From NCBI GenBank assembly GCA_020536535.1, contig JAHLWZ010000932.1, forward strand, positions 1 to 43,288: DNA of 43,288 nt, written 5' to 3'. How positions within the stretch are numbered: the first letter of the stretch is position 1; each line of letters begins with the position of its first letter. Made by a program: the position numbers and the translations under genes. Shown here in pieces: positions 13,053 to 22,637 of the stretch. This DNA is from Pelomyxa schiedti. Lineage: Eukaryota; Evosea; Pelobiontida; Pelomyxidae. The notes beneath the pieces are model-generated. The model did not search any database. It was not told the origin of the DNA and saw nothing but the letters and a program-made list of their open reading frames with translations.

Positions 13053-13390
13053 CTAGTGCATCTTGTAGGGGTTTTTGTGAATCTTGCCGTGCTTGATCAT
13101 TTTGACCCTCCCCTTCTTGCTCCAGTAATATCCTGGTGGGACCATAATGCCAGGAGGTGGCATGGCGTACGCTATAGCAAAAGTAAGTGAAGAAAAAAAG
13201 CAAAAAGGGAAAATAGGGTAAACGCACTCATTGCCATCGGCATTGCGCCTGGCATCATCATCGGGGCGCCGGGCATCATGCCGGGCATCATACCCGGCAT
13301 CATACCGGGCATTGCGGAGCCCATCATCGGCATACCCATTGGTGGTGGGTAGCCGCCTGGGTAGCCCATTGGAGGTGGGTAGTAGGCCAT
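13053..13390 (-). CDS. Small Met/Pro/Gly-rich protein with basic C-terminal tail
   Basis: Start CAT at 13388-13390, one 56-nt intron (13172-13227), stop CTA at 13053-13055. The spliced protein is about 93 residues. The first half is a PPMGYPGG/PPMGMP segment followed by four PGMM-type repeats. After the intron comes AMPPPGIMVPPGYYWSKKG and a short Lys/His-rich tail ending NPYKMH. There is no signal peptide and no membrane helix. The Tyr-Pro-rich composition resembles the low-complexity tails found in many amoebozoan and animal proteins (XYPPX type), but I know of no named family matching the whole protein. The intron phase gives a clean junction and the tail keeps the same style, which supports the model. 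Function unknown. Confidence 0.55.
13269..13312 (-). repeat. Tandem 12-bp repeat coding for PGMM units
   Basis: Three to four near-identical copies of CGGGCATCATNC read on the + strand. On the minus strand they encode Pro-Gly-Met-Met repeats in the small Met/Pro/Gly-rich protein. Confidence 0.75.
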
Positions 13391-13733
13391 CTCTTTTGTT
13401 TGTTGTTGCGGTTGTTTCTTGTTTGTTTTTATTTGTTGTGTTATTTCTCTTTGCTTATAAGCGCCAACAATTATTAATTTGCCTTGATGTTTTCGTGGCC
13501 AACGGCGCTGCTTAGGCGAACAAGGGCAGGAACTGTTGTTTCAAAAAGCAATTGAGTGGTCGTCTACGTCCTAACTCTCACCCAAGCGGATCTGAGTCGG
13601 TGGGGTTATTGTGGTTGTCTTCATAGAGGACATGCCGTGGTGCTTGTTGTTGGCATTTTGATTTTTTTTTTGGTATTTTTTTTTGAAAAGCAAAGAAACT
13701 TTTTTAGAACAAAGTTCCGAAAAGATAAGAGCC
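13391..13733. promoter_or_regulatory. Intergenic region between two minus-strand genes
   Basis: 343 bp holding the upstream region of the small Met/Pro/Gly protein and the 3' UTR of the RRM protein. T-rich runs lie near 13660-13690. No RNA gene or clear promoter element is visible. Confidence 0.35.
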
Positions 13734-14870
13734 TCAGTGAGCCTCGGTGGCAGGGTCTTTGGGTGGTTCGCCAATGACGGCGGGTTGTTTGACTGATACG
13801 AAGTTAGCAATTGGTCGAGAGAGAAACGCTGTTACATGGTTCAGACAGGGCAGGCTTGATTATTACGGTTCGGCCATCGACTTCTACCTTGGTAAGACCG
13901 CCGAGAGCATTGTGTTGGTCTTCTTCAGAGGCAAGTTCCACAAATCCGTATCCCTTGCTAGTACCGGAGGGGTGGCGGGAAACGCGGGCTTCCTAAATAC
14001 AATTAGTCTAAAATAGCACCAACAGGAGACGGGTTCACCTTGACGTTGTAGTCCTGGAATATTTCACGGAGATTGGCATCCTCAACAACGAATGGGAGAT
14101 TGCCAACAAACAAAGTGGTCTTAGAAGGAACCCTACCAGTGAATAAATAAAGGTGGTTTATGAAATGAGAAAGCACACCTAGCACCCACGGTGCGGCGGG
14201 TAGAATTCCTTTGCTGGGGTTGTCTCCACATCATTGGCATTCCGCCGTACATACCACCGAAACCGCCATACATCCCTCTCATTGGCATCATCATGGGCAT
14301 CATCATTTGTGGGTACTGTTGTTGCTGGAACTGTTGCTGTTGGAATTGTTGGAACTGTGGCTGCTGCTGTGTCTGTGGCTGTGTTTGCTGTGGTGGCATG
14401 GATTGCATCGGTTGCATTTGTTGAACTTGCTGGGGTTGCTGGTACATTTGGGGGTACATGGCATTGAAGAACCTGCGGCGGCCAGCACCCATGCGTGGTT
14501 GGCGAGGGACTCTGTGCCTAGTTAACAACTCAAAAGTAATTAAAGCCACTTACGTGGGTGCCATGGGATCGCGGAATCGGGCAAGTTCGACGTTAATTGG
14601 GCGTCCATCAATGACACGCTGGTTCATGATCGAAACTGCTTTCTTAGCGTCATCTTCGGTCTCGAATTCAACGAAACCGTACCCGAGAGACCTCGGGCCT
14701 CGGCTTATGATATTGACGGACACACTAAACGAGCGCGATTAGCGTGAGGGATCCAAACAGTGGCAAGAGTTGAAAACTCACACTCTGGCAACCACTGACT
14801 CAAATTCATGAGACAAGTCGGGCTCACGGGTACGGAACGAAAGGTTACCAACAAACACCTTGGTTGACAT
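13734..14870 (-). CDS. RNA-binding protein with two RRM domains and a Gln/Met-rich linker
   Basis: Starts at 14870 (MSTKVFVGNLSFRT). RRM1 has RNP2 KVFVGNL and, after an intron near 14725-14782, RNP1 LGYGFVEF. A following exon encodes RMGAGRRRFFNAMYPQMY and a long Gln/Met/Pro-rich linker (about 14280-14450), ending in MYGGFGGMYGG. RRM2 has RNP2 TLFVGNLPF and RNP1 KGYGFVEL, split by a 31-nt intron just after SP near 14030. I place the last intron from GTAACAGCG to TATCAG (about 13792-13838), which gives the ending PAVIGEPPKDPATEAH with stop TCA at 13734-13736. Ignoring it would give a stop within about ten codons. Two canonical RRMs indicate single-stranded RNA binding. The QM-rich linker is prion-like. 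The specific target is unknown. Confidence 0.8.
14300..14450 (-). repeat. Gln-rich (CAA/CAG) coding repeat
   Basis: Read on the minus strand, this stretch is dominated by CAA/CAG codons mixed with Met and Pro. It forms the linker between the two RRMs. Confidence 0.7.
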
Positions 14871-15172
14871 TTCTGACGACGTTTAGTAAACGGCTGTGTC
14901 CAAAAAAAAAAAAAAAAGAGCAGTGGCATGTAGGTGATATATATGTCATCAACGAGGAGCAAAAGAAACCACCTGTGAGGCTACTGAGGCTAGCGCAATT
15001 ACGGACTGGTATCGCAACCAACGAGCTTTTCTGGGATTGATGAAAGAAAATGAAAAAAAGCAATTGCGATTTCCTTCGTTTTTACGGATTTGTATTAGAC
15101 GGATAGCTCCATTGAGATCTATCCGATTTGAAAAATATTTTTAAGTGATACAAACAGACAAACAGACAGTAT
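14871..15172. promoter_or_regulatory. Intergenic region upstream of the two-RRM gene
   Basis: 302 bp between the RRM gene start and the stop of the F-box/SH2 gene. It contains an A15-type homopolymer at about 14907-14921, which reads as poly-T in the sense of the RRM gene. No RNA gene recognised. Confidence 0.35.
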
Positions 15173-16900
15173 TTACACACGCCCATAGGAACAATATGGA
15201 TTATCTTCTGCAGCGTACACAAAGGTGTTGTGGGTTCTGGTAACCTCATCATCAACACCAAGTTGTATAAGGTTGTAGTTTGGGAATTGCTCCTTCAAAT
15301 ATGTGGCGATGGGAATGGAGTGACCCGCTTTGTCCACATTACGCCTAAGAGGAATTAGTTGTAATACAGGGACTCTAAATTGTACCTGTGTTCCATGGTG
15401 CGGTTTTTCTGATTCCAGGATGTGAAGGCAAGTTGTGTGGGCTTCTGCCTACTAAAGCGGACAAGAACAGTGTTAACTGTGGGGTGCTCTTTCCGCAATA
15501 TTTCTTCTGCTTTTATCATGTTTATCAGACCAAGGAAACCTTTTCCAAGCACGTACCTATGGAGAGGTAAATGAATTGGCAGAAGAAATGTATTGTACGT
15601 CTCAAAGTTCTTCGCGATGTTGTGAACAGGGCCAAATACAGAGACCAAAACATGGAAACGGTATATAGTAAGTAAGTTGTCTGTCGGGAAATTGAGGTAA
15701 TGGCACAGGTGACCCCGGAAACGCGCATTATCGGCAACCTAGTACAGCCTCAGCTAAAATATATTTACAGAGTAGTAAAGTACAGCAGGAAAAGTGGCTA
15801 AAATCAGTTTATCGTAGAATGTATCAAAGTGGCAATGGCATTCCTTTCCAATGTTCTCCTTCTATATCATAATTAGGGATGCCTAAAGGCTGTTTGTCGA
15901 TACCCAGAGAGCTCGAGAAATGGGATCGGTCAACACATCCAACCTCGGATCTTCCGCAAGTGTGGTACTATTGTTCTCAATACCATAGGTTGTGGAGACA
16001 ACTACTGATATTAAGGTTGAACACAAATAAATAGAAAAGACGTACTTCTTTCAACAGGAATAGGTACCATGACTCTAAGCTCCTCATAGTAGCGGCGAAG
16101 AGTAAGCTCAAAAATGTCGAAGTTAATAGTTATCTTAAACTTTCCACCTTCCAAAAGCTGCACCATCTTGAATACTTTGTGTTAATACTTTGAAGCGGTA
16201 TATAAGTAAGTTACTTCGTTTGTCTGATATAATTGTTTGCAGATACAGTGGAGGAGATGGCAAGAAAATTTCGTGTCGGGTTGGGTTGTCCAACTGCGCT
16301 TCCGTAGCTGCAATGCAAAGTACTTCTTCATAAGAGAAACTGTCGCGCTTAGTGAAAAGTTAGGAAATAAAAACATATCAGAGTAAGATACAGAAGGAAA
16401 TCGAGCCTCTCTGTTGTAGCAATTTGTGTATAGTGGGTCTTGAGAGGTGGAATTCGTGCCTCCAAGGATGATGCAATCTTGTAATTTTGGTTATATTGTG
16501 AAAAAGGAAACGTGGAGTATACCATATGGCAACTTGACACAACAAAATCACATTTGGGATCCCATAAAGAATCAGTTCGAGCAGCAATATCCCACCGCCG
16601 ACATACTATAGTAAAAGTTAGGGTCACAAAGCATGAAACCATGGAGGAACCTTGACTGGCCCTGCCAAGTGATACAGTGTCAAGATTTTTGAAGACTTCA
16701 ACCAACACATCAAGAGGTAGGGTTTGCACACAGTCCCGGTTTGCCCAGTACACAGTCTCCGTCGCAGTGCTCCACAACGTCATTATGGGGGAGGAACCAA
16801 ACACCTGGCCACTGGGGGCACATTCACATGAACATGCACCCCCGACGGCTCCCGCCTCCACCATGTCACGTGACGCACTTATGGGAAGAACTGAAAGCAT
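15173..16900 (-). CDS. F-box and SH2 domain protein
   Basis: The N-terminal part contains an F-box: LPLDVLVEVFKNLDTVSLGR, then after an intron (about 16610-16655) VCRRWDIAARTDSLWD. The middle is spliced from several exons, including FSYEEVLCIAATEAQLDNPT, INFDIFELTLRRYYEELRV and HCHFDTFYDKLILATFPAVL. The C-terminus is an SH2 domain: GLINMIKAEEILRKE, then the phosphotyrosine-binding strand TVLVRFSR (15448-15474, with the conserved Arg), AFTSWNQKNRTMEH, and after an intron IPIATYLKEQFPNYNL. The end is NPYCSYGRV with stop TTA at 15173-15175. F-box proteins recruit SCF ubiquitin ligases and SH2 domains read phosphotyrosine, so a phosphotyrosine-directed ubiquitin-ligase adaptor is likely. F-box/SH2 proteins are known from Dictyostelium. 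The start may instead be 16865 or 16792. Middle exons are provisional. Confidence 0.72.
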
Positions 16901-17203
16901 GTGGTTGGTTTGGTTTGGTACTGCTGTTGCCTTTGTTTCTTGTTCCCTACTCGTTACTGCACCCTCAAAGTTACTGGGCCGTTGTTTTTTTTTTGGTTTT
17001 TCGCTTTTTTTTTTTTTGGTTTTTTTTCGCCCTTAATTTCCGTCCTTCTTTCCGAAAAATGGAAAGGAAAGTTTCACCATTTCGTTTCATAGAACTGGTA
17101 ATTATACCAGTTCCGGTCTGAGTTGGAGGAAACCAACTCTCCACCAAGTCCTAAGCTACTACCAAGTTAGTATGACGCAAGTGAGCATGGTCCTCACTCG
17201 CTA
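16901..17203. promoter_or_regulatory. Intergenic region with poly-T tracts and a small inverted repeat
   Basis: 303 bp upstream of the F-box/SH2 gene and downstream of the EF-hand gene. Dense T runs lie at about 16986-17028 (A runs in the sense of the F-box gene). A 7-bp perfect inverted repeat with a 6-nt loop lies at 17120-17139. No RNA gene recognised. Confidence 0.4.
17120..17139. repeat. Short perfect inverted repeat (hairpin)
   Basis: GAGTTGG, six-base loop, CCAACTC. It lies 65-84 nt beyond the EF-hand gene's stop codon, inside its presumed 3' UTR. Confidence 0.5.
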
Positions 17204-18282
17204 TCAGGACTTGTGTGCTGCAGCAGTAGCTTCTTGTTGGTCCTGCTCGGAAACTCCAAAATTCATTGCTGCAATGGCTTTATAATCTCTTGGTTGCGGA
17301 ACTAGTTTCATTCCTGTGGAAGGGTTTTAGTGGCGTCGAAAAAGGGAACAATTACCAGTGACAGTCTTGAAGAAGGCCCGAATTTCCGGGATGACTTCAC
17401 AGGAGTTCATCCATTCTTCCATGGTGATGACCCCATCCCTGTTTGTGTCAGCAGCAAACATCTAACATTGTGAGCCGGCTTAACATCTAACAGATTGTCA
17501 ACCTTTTCAATCATGGTAGCTATGAGTGGGGCACTTTTTCCCACAAACTCGTTGGCGCTCTCCACTATTTAGCAATGAGGAAAAGCCGTGGGGGAAGAAA
17601 GAAATATACCAGCTTTTTGCTTCACAATGGAATAAGCATCAACACCAGGAGTACTAAAGAGGTGTCCATACTGTGCCTTAGCCAAAGCCATTGTCATGAG
17701 AATTTGACAGTGGTACATCGCCGTTCGGAGAGCGCGCTGCAATTCATCATTTGTCAACTTTCCGTCACCTGGTTAAAGTGGTGACTTCTAACAAAGGGAA
17801 AATGGCATTTACAGTTAGTATCAGCGAACTGGAAAGCAAGGCCAGCTTTTTCCCTCACATCTCCGCGGACAAGCAAAGCAAGCTATGTAAGACGGTTCGT
17901 TTTTTGGGAATAAGGGAAGAAATTTCTAACAAGGACATACCCCGCCAAACATTTCCCCATGTGTAATAAACCCGTTGTGGTCTACATCCAGAAGTTGGAA
18001 GAGCTGTTCAGCGAATTCCGGTTCTTGTAGAACTGTGAGGTTGGGGAAAACGGGTTGTGCGCTGGCAATAAAGGTAGAAAATTGAAGCAACGTAAACTGC
18101 AACAAAGTAAGTCTGTTGTTTAAGAGGGAAATAAAATAACACACGCGGGTCTCGCCAGTCGAGCGCCACATTTCCCCAAGCTGGGACAGCTGCGCCCTGT
18201 CTAACTTGTGGGATATTACCTCCATCTTGGCATCTTGTGGCGATTGGCCTGGCTTCAACCCCTTGCTACTGATGTGCCCCAT
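17204..18282 (-). CDS. EF-hand calcium-binding protein with myristoylation-type N-terminus
   Basis: Starts at 18282 with MGHISSKG, which has Gly2 and Ser6 as in N-myristoylation signals. Three calcium loops are clear across exons: DVDHNGFITHGE (about 17965), DTNCDGKLTNDE (spliced over an intron near 17767-17810), and DTNRDGVITMEE (about 17425-17460). The first exon encodes LSQLGEMWRSTGET, typical of the helix before the degenerate first EF-hand in calcineurin-B, neuronal-calcium-sensor and CBL-like proteins. The end is KLVPQPRDYKAIAAMNFGV and a short tail, with the stop at 17204-17206. Six small introns. It probably acts as a membrane-linked calcium sensor. The exact subfamily (NCS-like or CNB-like) cannot be fixed by eye. 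Confidence 0.8.
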
Positions 18283-18578
18283 CTTTTCTTATTGGAATTC
18301 TAGGAAGAGGTTGAAACATTGTCTTTAAGGGGGGGAGTTCCCACGAATCTCTGTGAGAAGCAGTGAGTTGCCAGGAGAAGTCTCGAGGGCTGAGTCTGCA
18401 GCTAGGTTGATTCTTCAGAAAGTAGCAGCACCAGTTGAACTTTCAATCGTCAACGCCGAAAACCCAAAGAAAATTAGCCCCCGCTCTTCAAAGCAGGCCA
18501 AACAAAAAGGCAGAAATATCAAATCAATTTCAAGTTCGTTTGAACAAGCACTACAGGGGCTTCGAACGATCCTCGGGA
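18283..18578. promoter_or_regulatory. Divergent promoter region
   Basis: 296 bp between the oppositely oriented start codons of the EF-hand gene and the DUF5765-like gene. It must drive both. I see no clear TATA box. Confidence 0.45.
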
Positions 18579-19653
18579 ATGTGTTTCGATCAGAAGACGT
18601 CGGCTTTGTTTGCTGGGATAGGTTCGTGTAGTTATCACTTTGGCGGCGCCAGTATTCGTTTTCGTTCAAGGTTAGTAAACGTCAACAGGTCTGGCGGTGA
18701 CGTATGTGGCCTATCGCAAGGAACGCAACTCGAAGAACGGATTTGGTGTCACTATTGGGTCAGCCTACTTCTTTGCGATGGAGTTCCTACAGGTCGTGGA
18801 CCCCTTTGTTCGCACACTCACTAACACGATTATGTACAGTTCATTCAATATTTCTGGATTGATGAGTGCGAGAATCATATTAACAAAGTTCTTACCGTCG
18901 TTGGATATATGCATATCTGCTTCCAGCCCTTTTTCGCTCATCTCATGACTTACTCACTTTCATACAACGAAAATACCCGAGCACAGATCAGAGCAGTCAT
19001 GGCGTAAGTACTTCATTCTTCCATAGTACATTTGAATAACCACTATTATGAAAGAATGTGTGTTGGTGGCGGGGTTATACTCTTTTCGCGGTACCTGATG
19101 TCCCCATGGGCGCATGTACTGCGTACGCATCTCCCCACCTAGGAATCCTACTTACTGATTTCTTTTTTTTTCTTACTACTTAGCAAGTGCCGACAGGCCA
19201 AGCACTGAATGGCTAGCTTCTGATGGATCTCTTTGTACCTACAGTGGAAACCGACATTTGGCTTGGGCAGTTCCACTTTACGAGGTAATGAAACACCGCA
19301 AAGTCTGGTAATTTACTTCTTTAGGCCACTTACTTCGTTCCTGGGACGGCCATCCATTCCTACATGATGTTTATGCCATACTTTGTTATCAGGCCACCCA
19401 AAATGTGGATTCTTGGCTTCTTTTTGCTAATGAGCGGCCCAGTTCTTGCCTCATGTACCGCTTGACAGAACATTTCCATCACTAATACACCCCTTTAGAT
19501 ATTACTGACAACCTTCAAGAGCAAGCCAGCATTTGGTGCTTCATGTCTGTTATACAGGTCGCGGTGATGGTTTTCCTGATCTCCAAGAACCAAATTGAAC
19601 GCAAGTCCCCCAAAGAGCAGAGCATTACTGACAAAAGCTACAAGTGCTCTTAA
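18579..19653 (+). CDS. DUF5765-like multi-pass membrane protein
   Basis: Starts MCFDQKTSALFAGIG; after an intron (18622-18688) comes LAVTYVAYRKERNSKNGFGV. The next exons give AYFFAMEFLQFIQYFWIDEC, TVVGYMHICFQPFFAHLMTY, CVGGGVILFSRYLMS, DGSLCTYSGNRHLAWAVPL, ATYFVPGTAIHSYMMFMPYF, WILGFFLLMSGPVLAS and IWCFMSVIQVAVMVFLISKN. The end is a short Lys-rich tail with stop TAA at 19651-19653. These hydrophobic segments form about six or seven membrane helices. The MCF-x-x-x-x-S start, FIQYFWID/FQPFF and LCTYSGNRHLAW match what I recall of the DUF5765 family, whose function is unknown to me. Intron phases agree throughout. Confidence 0.68.
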
Positions 19654-19964
19654 GCAGCAAGTACCCCAAGGTTCCTTTTTGAAAAAAAAAAAAAAACATC
19701 AACATAGGCAAACGAAATGAAACATCAAAACGGGAGGAACCTTCCGTGTCTCAAAAGAACATTACTTCTCGGAGAAGTCACCGGGATTTCATACCAAATT
19801 AATCGTTAAGAGACAACATCGCAAATAAGACTCGGTACCCGTCCAATTTTTAAAGGTCGTTTTTGTACAAATCAAAAAAAAAAAAAACCTCAACAACAAG
19901 GTTGTTGGTCCTTCCCCTCATCCGTTTTGAATTATAACCTAGTACACATCACCCAGATCTCCAC
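19654..19964. promoter_or_regulatory. Intergenic region with two A-runs, upstream of PEP carboxykinase
   Basis: 311 bp containing A-runs at about 19682-19695 and 19875-19887. No ORF or RNA gene recognised. The second run lies about 80 bp before the PEPCK start and could be a nucleosome-depleting dA:dT tract. Confidence 0.4.
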
Positions 19965-22570
19965 ATGGACACAGCAGCACAACGCATTTCACGCCTCTGC
20001 GGTCATTTGGGCATCTCCCCTGAACTCTGTGGTAGCAGCGTGGGTGATGACGTTGCGCTAATCCGCGGTCTGTGTGCCGATCCGTCGCACTGGGAAAAGC
20101 TGGCCGCTTTGCGCAACTCCCGCATTTTCAAGGTACTTTCAATCTCCACCTCCCTCGCTGCATTTCATGGTTTGTGATCACGCTTTGTTTTTCAGGTTGT
20201 AGCTTTATGCGTGAGGATGATGTGCCCTAAAGATATAGTTGTCGTTGATGACTCCAAGGTAATTTGTGCTTGAAATTGTTCTTACTTTTGTACTGAGTAA
20301 TTGTGTAGGCCGATGAAAGCATGGTAGCTCAGCAGTCCATACTGCGTCACGAGGAGGCAAATTTGGCTACTCCAGGGCACACTATTCATTACGATGGAAT
20401 TGAGGATCAAGGGAGGGATGTCGGAAGAACAGCTACTCTTCTTCCTTCTGGGCAAACGTTGTCCCAAGGCTTGAACGTTGCTGAGAGGGAATCGGGCCTG
20501 GCACGAGTGTGTTCATCGTTCCTCCTAACACCAACTAATCTCTGTCGTTAAAGATGTTTGAATTGATGCAAGGAGTAATGAGGGGAAAGACAATGATAGT
20601 GTGCTTCTTTGCTATGGGGCCACTCGCGTCGGAGTTCACTGTTTTCGCTCTTCAGATTACAGACTCATTCTACGTTGCACATTCAGAGCTCATTCTGGTA
20701 GAAATTAAAAAAAAAAAAGGAAACTGCCTTTCTAACTCTTAGATGTAGTACCGAAATGGATATGCCGACTTTAAGGCTCGCTGCCCAGATGACTTCATGT
20801 ACTTTGTACACTCCGCTGGTGAGCTCGACGAACGATTTACCAGTAAAAATGCGCACAAGAGACTCGTATACATTGATCCACTGGAAAACAGGTTTCCTTC
20901 TTGTAGTAACCAAGTATTAATTTGTGCAGAGTGTTCACTGTTAACAACCAATATGCTGGGAATAGCCTTGCTTGCAAGAAATTGGCCCTCCGACTTGCCA
21001 TCTACAAAGCAAATCACTCAGATTGGCTTGCTGAGGTAAATATCCCCTGTCCCAATTTTCATCACTAAGGTTCTCTAGCACATGTTCCTGAGTGGATATT
21101 CCCCTCTGAAAGGTGGAAGAATTACCTACTTCGCCGGTGCCTATCCAAGCGCTTGTGGAAAAACGGCAACAGCCATGTTACCGGGATCTTCTATTGTTGG
21201 AGATGATATCCTTTACGCACGAAAGGGACCACAGGTAAATAATCTGCAGTTACCAGTCCCTTAACAGAGGTTTCCTTTTTCAGGGTGAAATGCGAGCGGT
21301 TAACATTGAGAAGGGAATATTTGGCATTATCAGAGACGTCAACACAAACGATGACCCTCTTATTTACCAAGCACTTGTGACACCCCGGGAAGTTATTTTC
21401 AGCAATGTGTTAGTAGGGGACGATGGCAAGACTTACTGGGAAGGATGCGGGCACCCTACGCCAACTGTATGAAACAGTTTTATTGTCCTCTTTGACACTT
21501 CAAAAGGAAGGATTCAACCACGTGGGACGATGGAAGAAAGGCATGAAAGATGACAAGGGGAAGCCAATCCCCATATCACACCCCAACTCTCGTTTCACTC
21601 TTGGCCTGGACGCCCTCTCTAATGTGGATCCTCATCTTCACGACCCAAAGGTGGGTTTCGCTTTTTGGCAGAAAACTAAATAGTTTTAGGGTGTAGAGAT
21701 TCAAGCAATCCTTTATGGTGGCAGAGATAGCAATGACACAGTTCCTGTAGCTGAAGCGTTCAGCTGGAACCATGGTATGCGGCACTGTCCCTCCCTCCCA
21801 GGCTTACATTTTGTTCAGGAGTAGTGATTGGTGCTACTATAGAGTCAGAAACAACAGCAGCGACAATTGGCAAAGTAGGTGTCCGCACACCATCCCCGTT
21901 CTCTAACATGGACTTCATGATTGGTTGTTCCCCTTCTCAAAGAAAAACCGAAAGTCTGACATTTTATTCAGTTCCTCTTTCTATGTACATCAAGAACCAC
22001 TTCAAGTTTGGCAAATCTCTTGCTCGCCTACCAAGAGTATGTAATTTCCATGGTGACTACCCCTGACAGTATATAGATTTTCTCCACCAATTACTTCCTG
22101 AGATCCCCAACTACCGGTAAATTCCTCAATGGGAAACTGGATAAGAGGGTACGTTTTTCACCATTCCTTTTGAGACTAAAGTTGGGGACAGGTCTGGGTA
22201 CTGTGGGCAGAGGGCCGCGTCCACAATGAATATGGTGGCCTACGGACACCCGTTGGTGTTATACCCCTTTATGAGGACCTCGTTGCGCTCTTTGCTGGAG
22301 TTTTCCCAACACGCGCTCCATACACCCGTGCCGAGTATGACGAGCAGTTTAGTATCCGCGTGGACAATCTCCTTGCCAAGTATGACCGGATGGCTGTGAT
22401 GTATTCTAGGGTCAGTAGCCAGTACTCACAAAGTCCCAACTGACAATTCCCAGGAGAGTGACATGCCCCCAGTATTCTTTGAAATCATGGGCGCTATCGT
22501 GGCCGAGCTCAAAGCACTTCGCGTGAAGACCGGCGCCGCTGTTCTTCCTCCTTCTGCCTTCCAGTCCTAA
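19965..22570 (+). CDS. PCK1: Phosphoenolpyruvate carboxykinase (GTP)
   Basis: Catalyses oxaloacetate + GTP to PEP + GDP + CO2, the entry step of gluconeogenesis. The spliced protein shows the PEPCK-specific P-loop YPSACGKT (about 21140), the metal/kinase-2 segment [11 protein letters not shown], the region [14 protein letters not shown], the substrate-side YWEGCG, and near the end [38 protein letters not shown] and [16 protein letters not shown]. The start [16 protein letters not shown] at 19965 is the first ATG after the A-rich upstream region; the stop TAA is at 22568-22570. About eleven introns are present. Wording such as [15 protein letters not shown] and YGGRDS is closer to the archaeal/bacterial-type GTP-PEPCK clade than to the vertebrate enzymes, from memory. 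No targeting peptide is seen, so it is probably cytosolic. Confidence 0.9.
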
Positions 22571-22637
22571 AGGGGTTCCCTTTGTTTGTTCAAGAAAAAA
22601 GCAAGCTTTTGTTTTGAATCCACTTGTTTGTCGGGTC
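22571..22637. other. 67-bp convergent 3' intergenic gap
   Basis: Separates the stop codons of the PEPCK gene (+) and the alcohol dehydrogenase gene (-). Their 3' UTRs almost certainly overlap. Confidence 0.6.

Noticed and set aside
14191-14525. Plus-strand frames over the RRM gene rich in Cys, Leu or His
   Set aside because: They are antisense shadows of the Gln/Met-rich linker.
15880-15960. A 21-23 nt intron in the F-box/SH2 gene
   Set aside because: A 45-nt intron ending ATGATATAG gives a longer, sensible continuation (KENIGKECHCHFDTFYDKL), so the very short one is not needed.
16000-16170. A separate gene starting MVQLLEGGKFKITINF
   Set aside because: An intron (GTAACTTACT to ACACAAAG) joins it in frame to the upstream F-box exons, so it is an internal exon.
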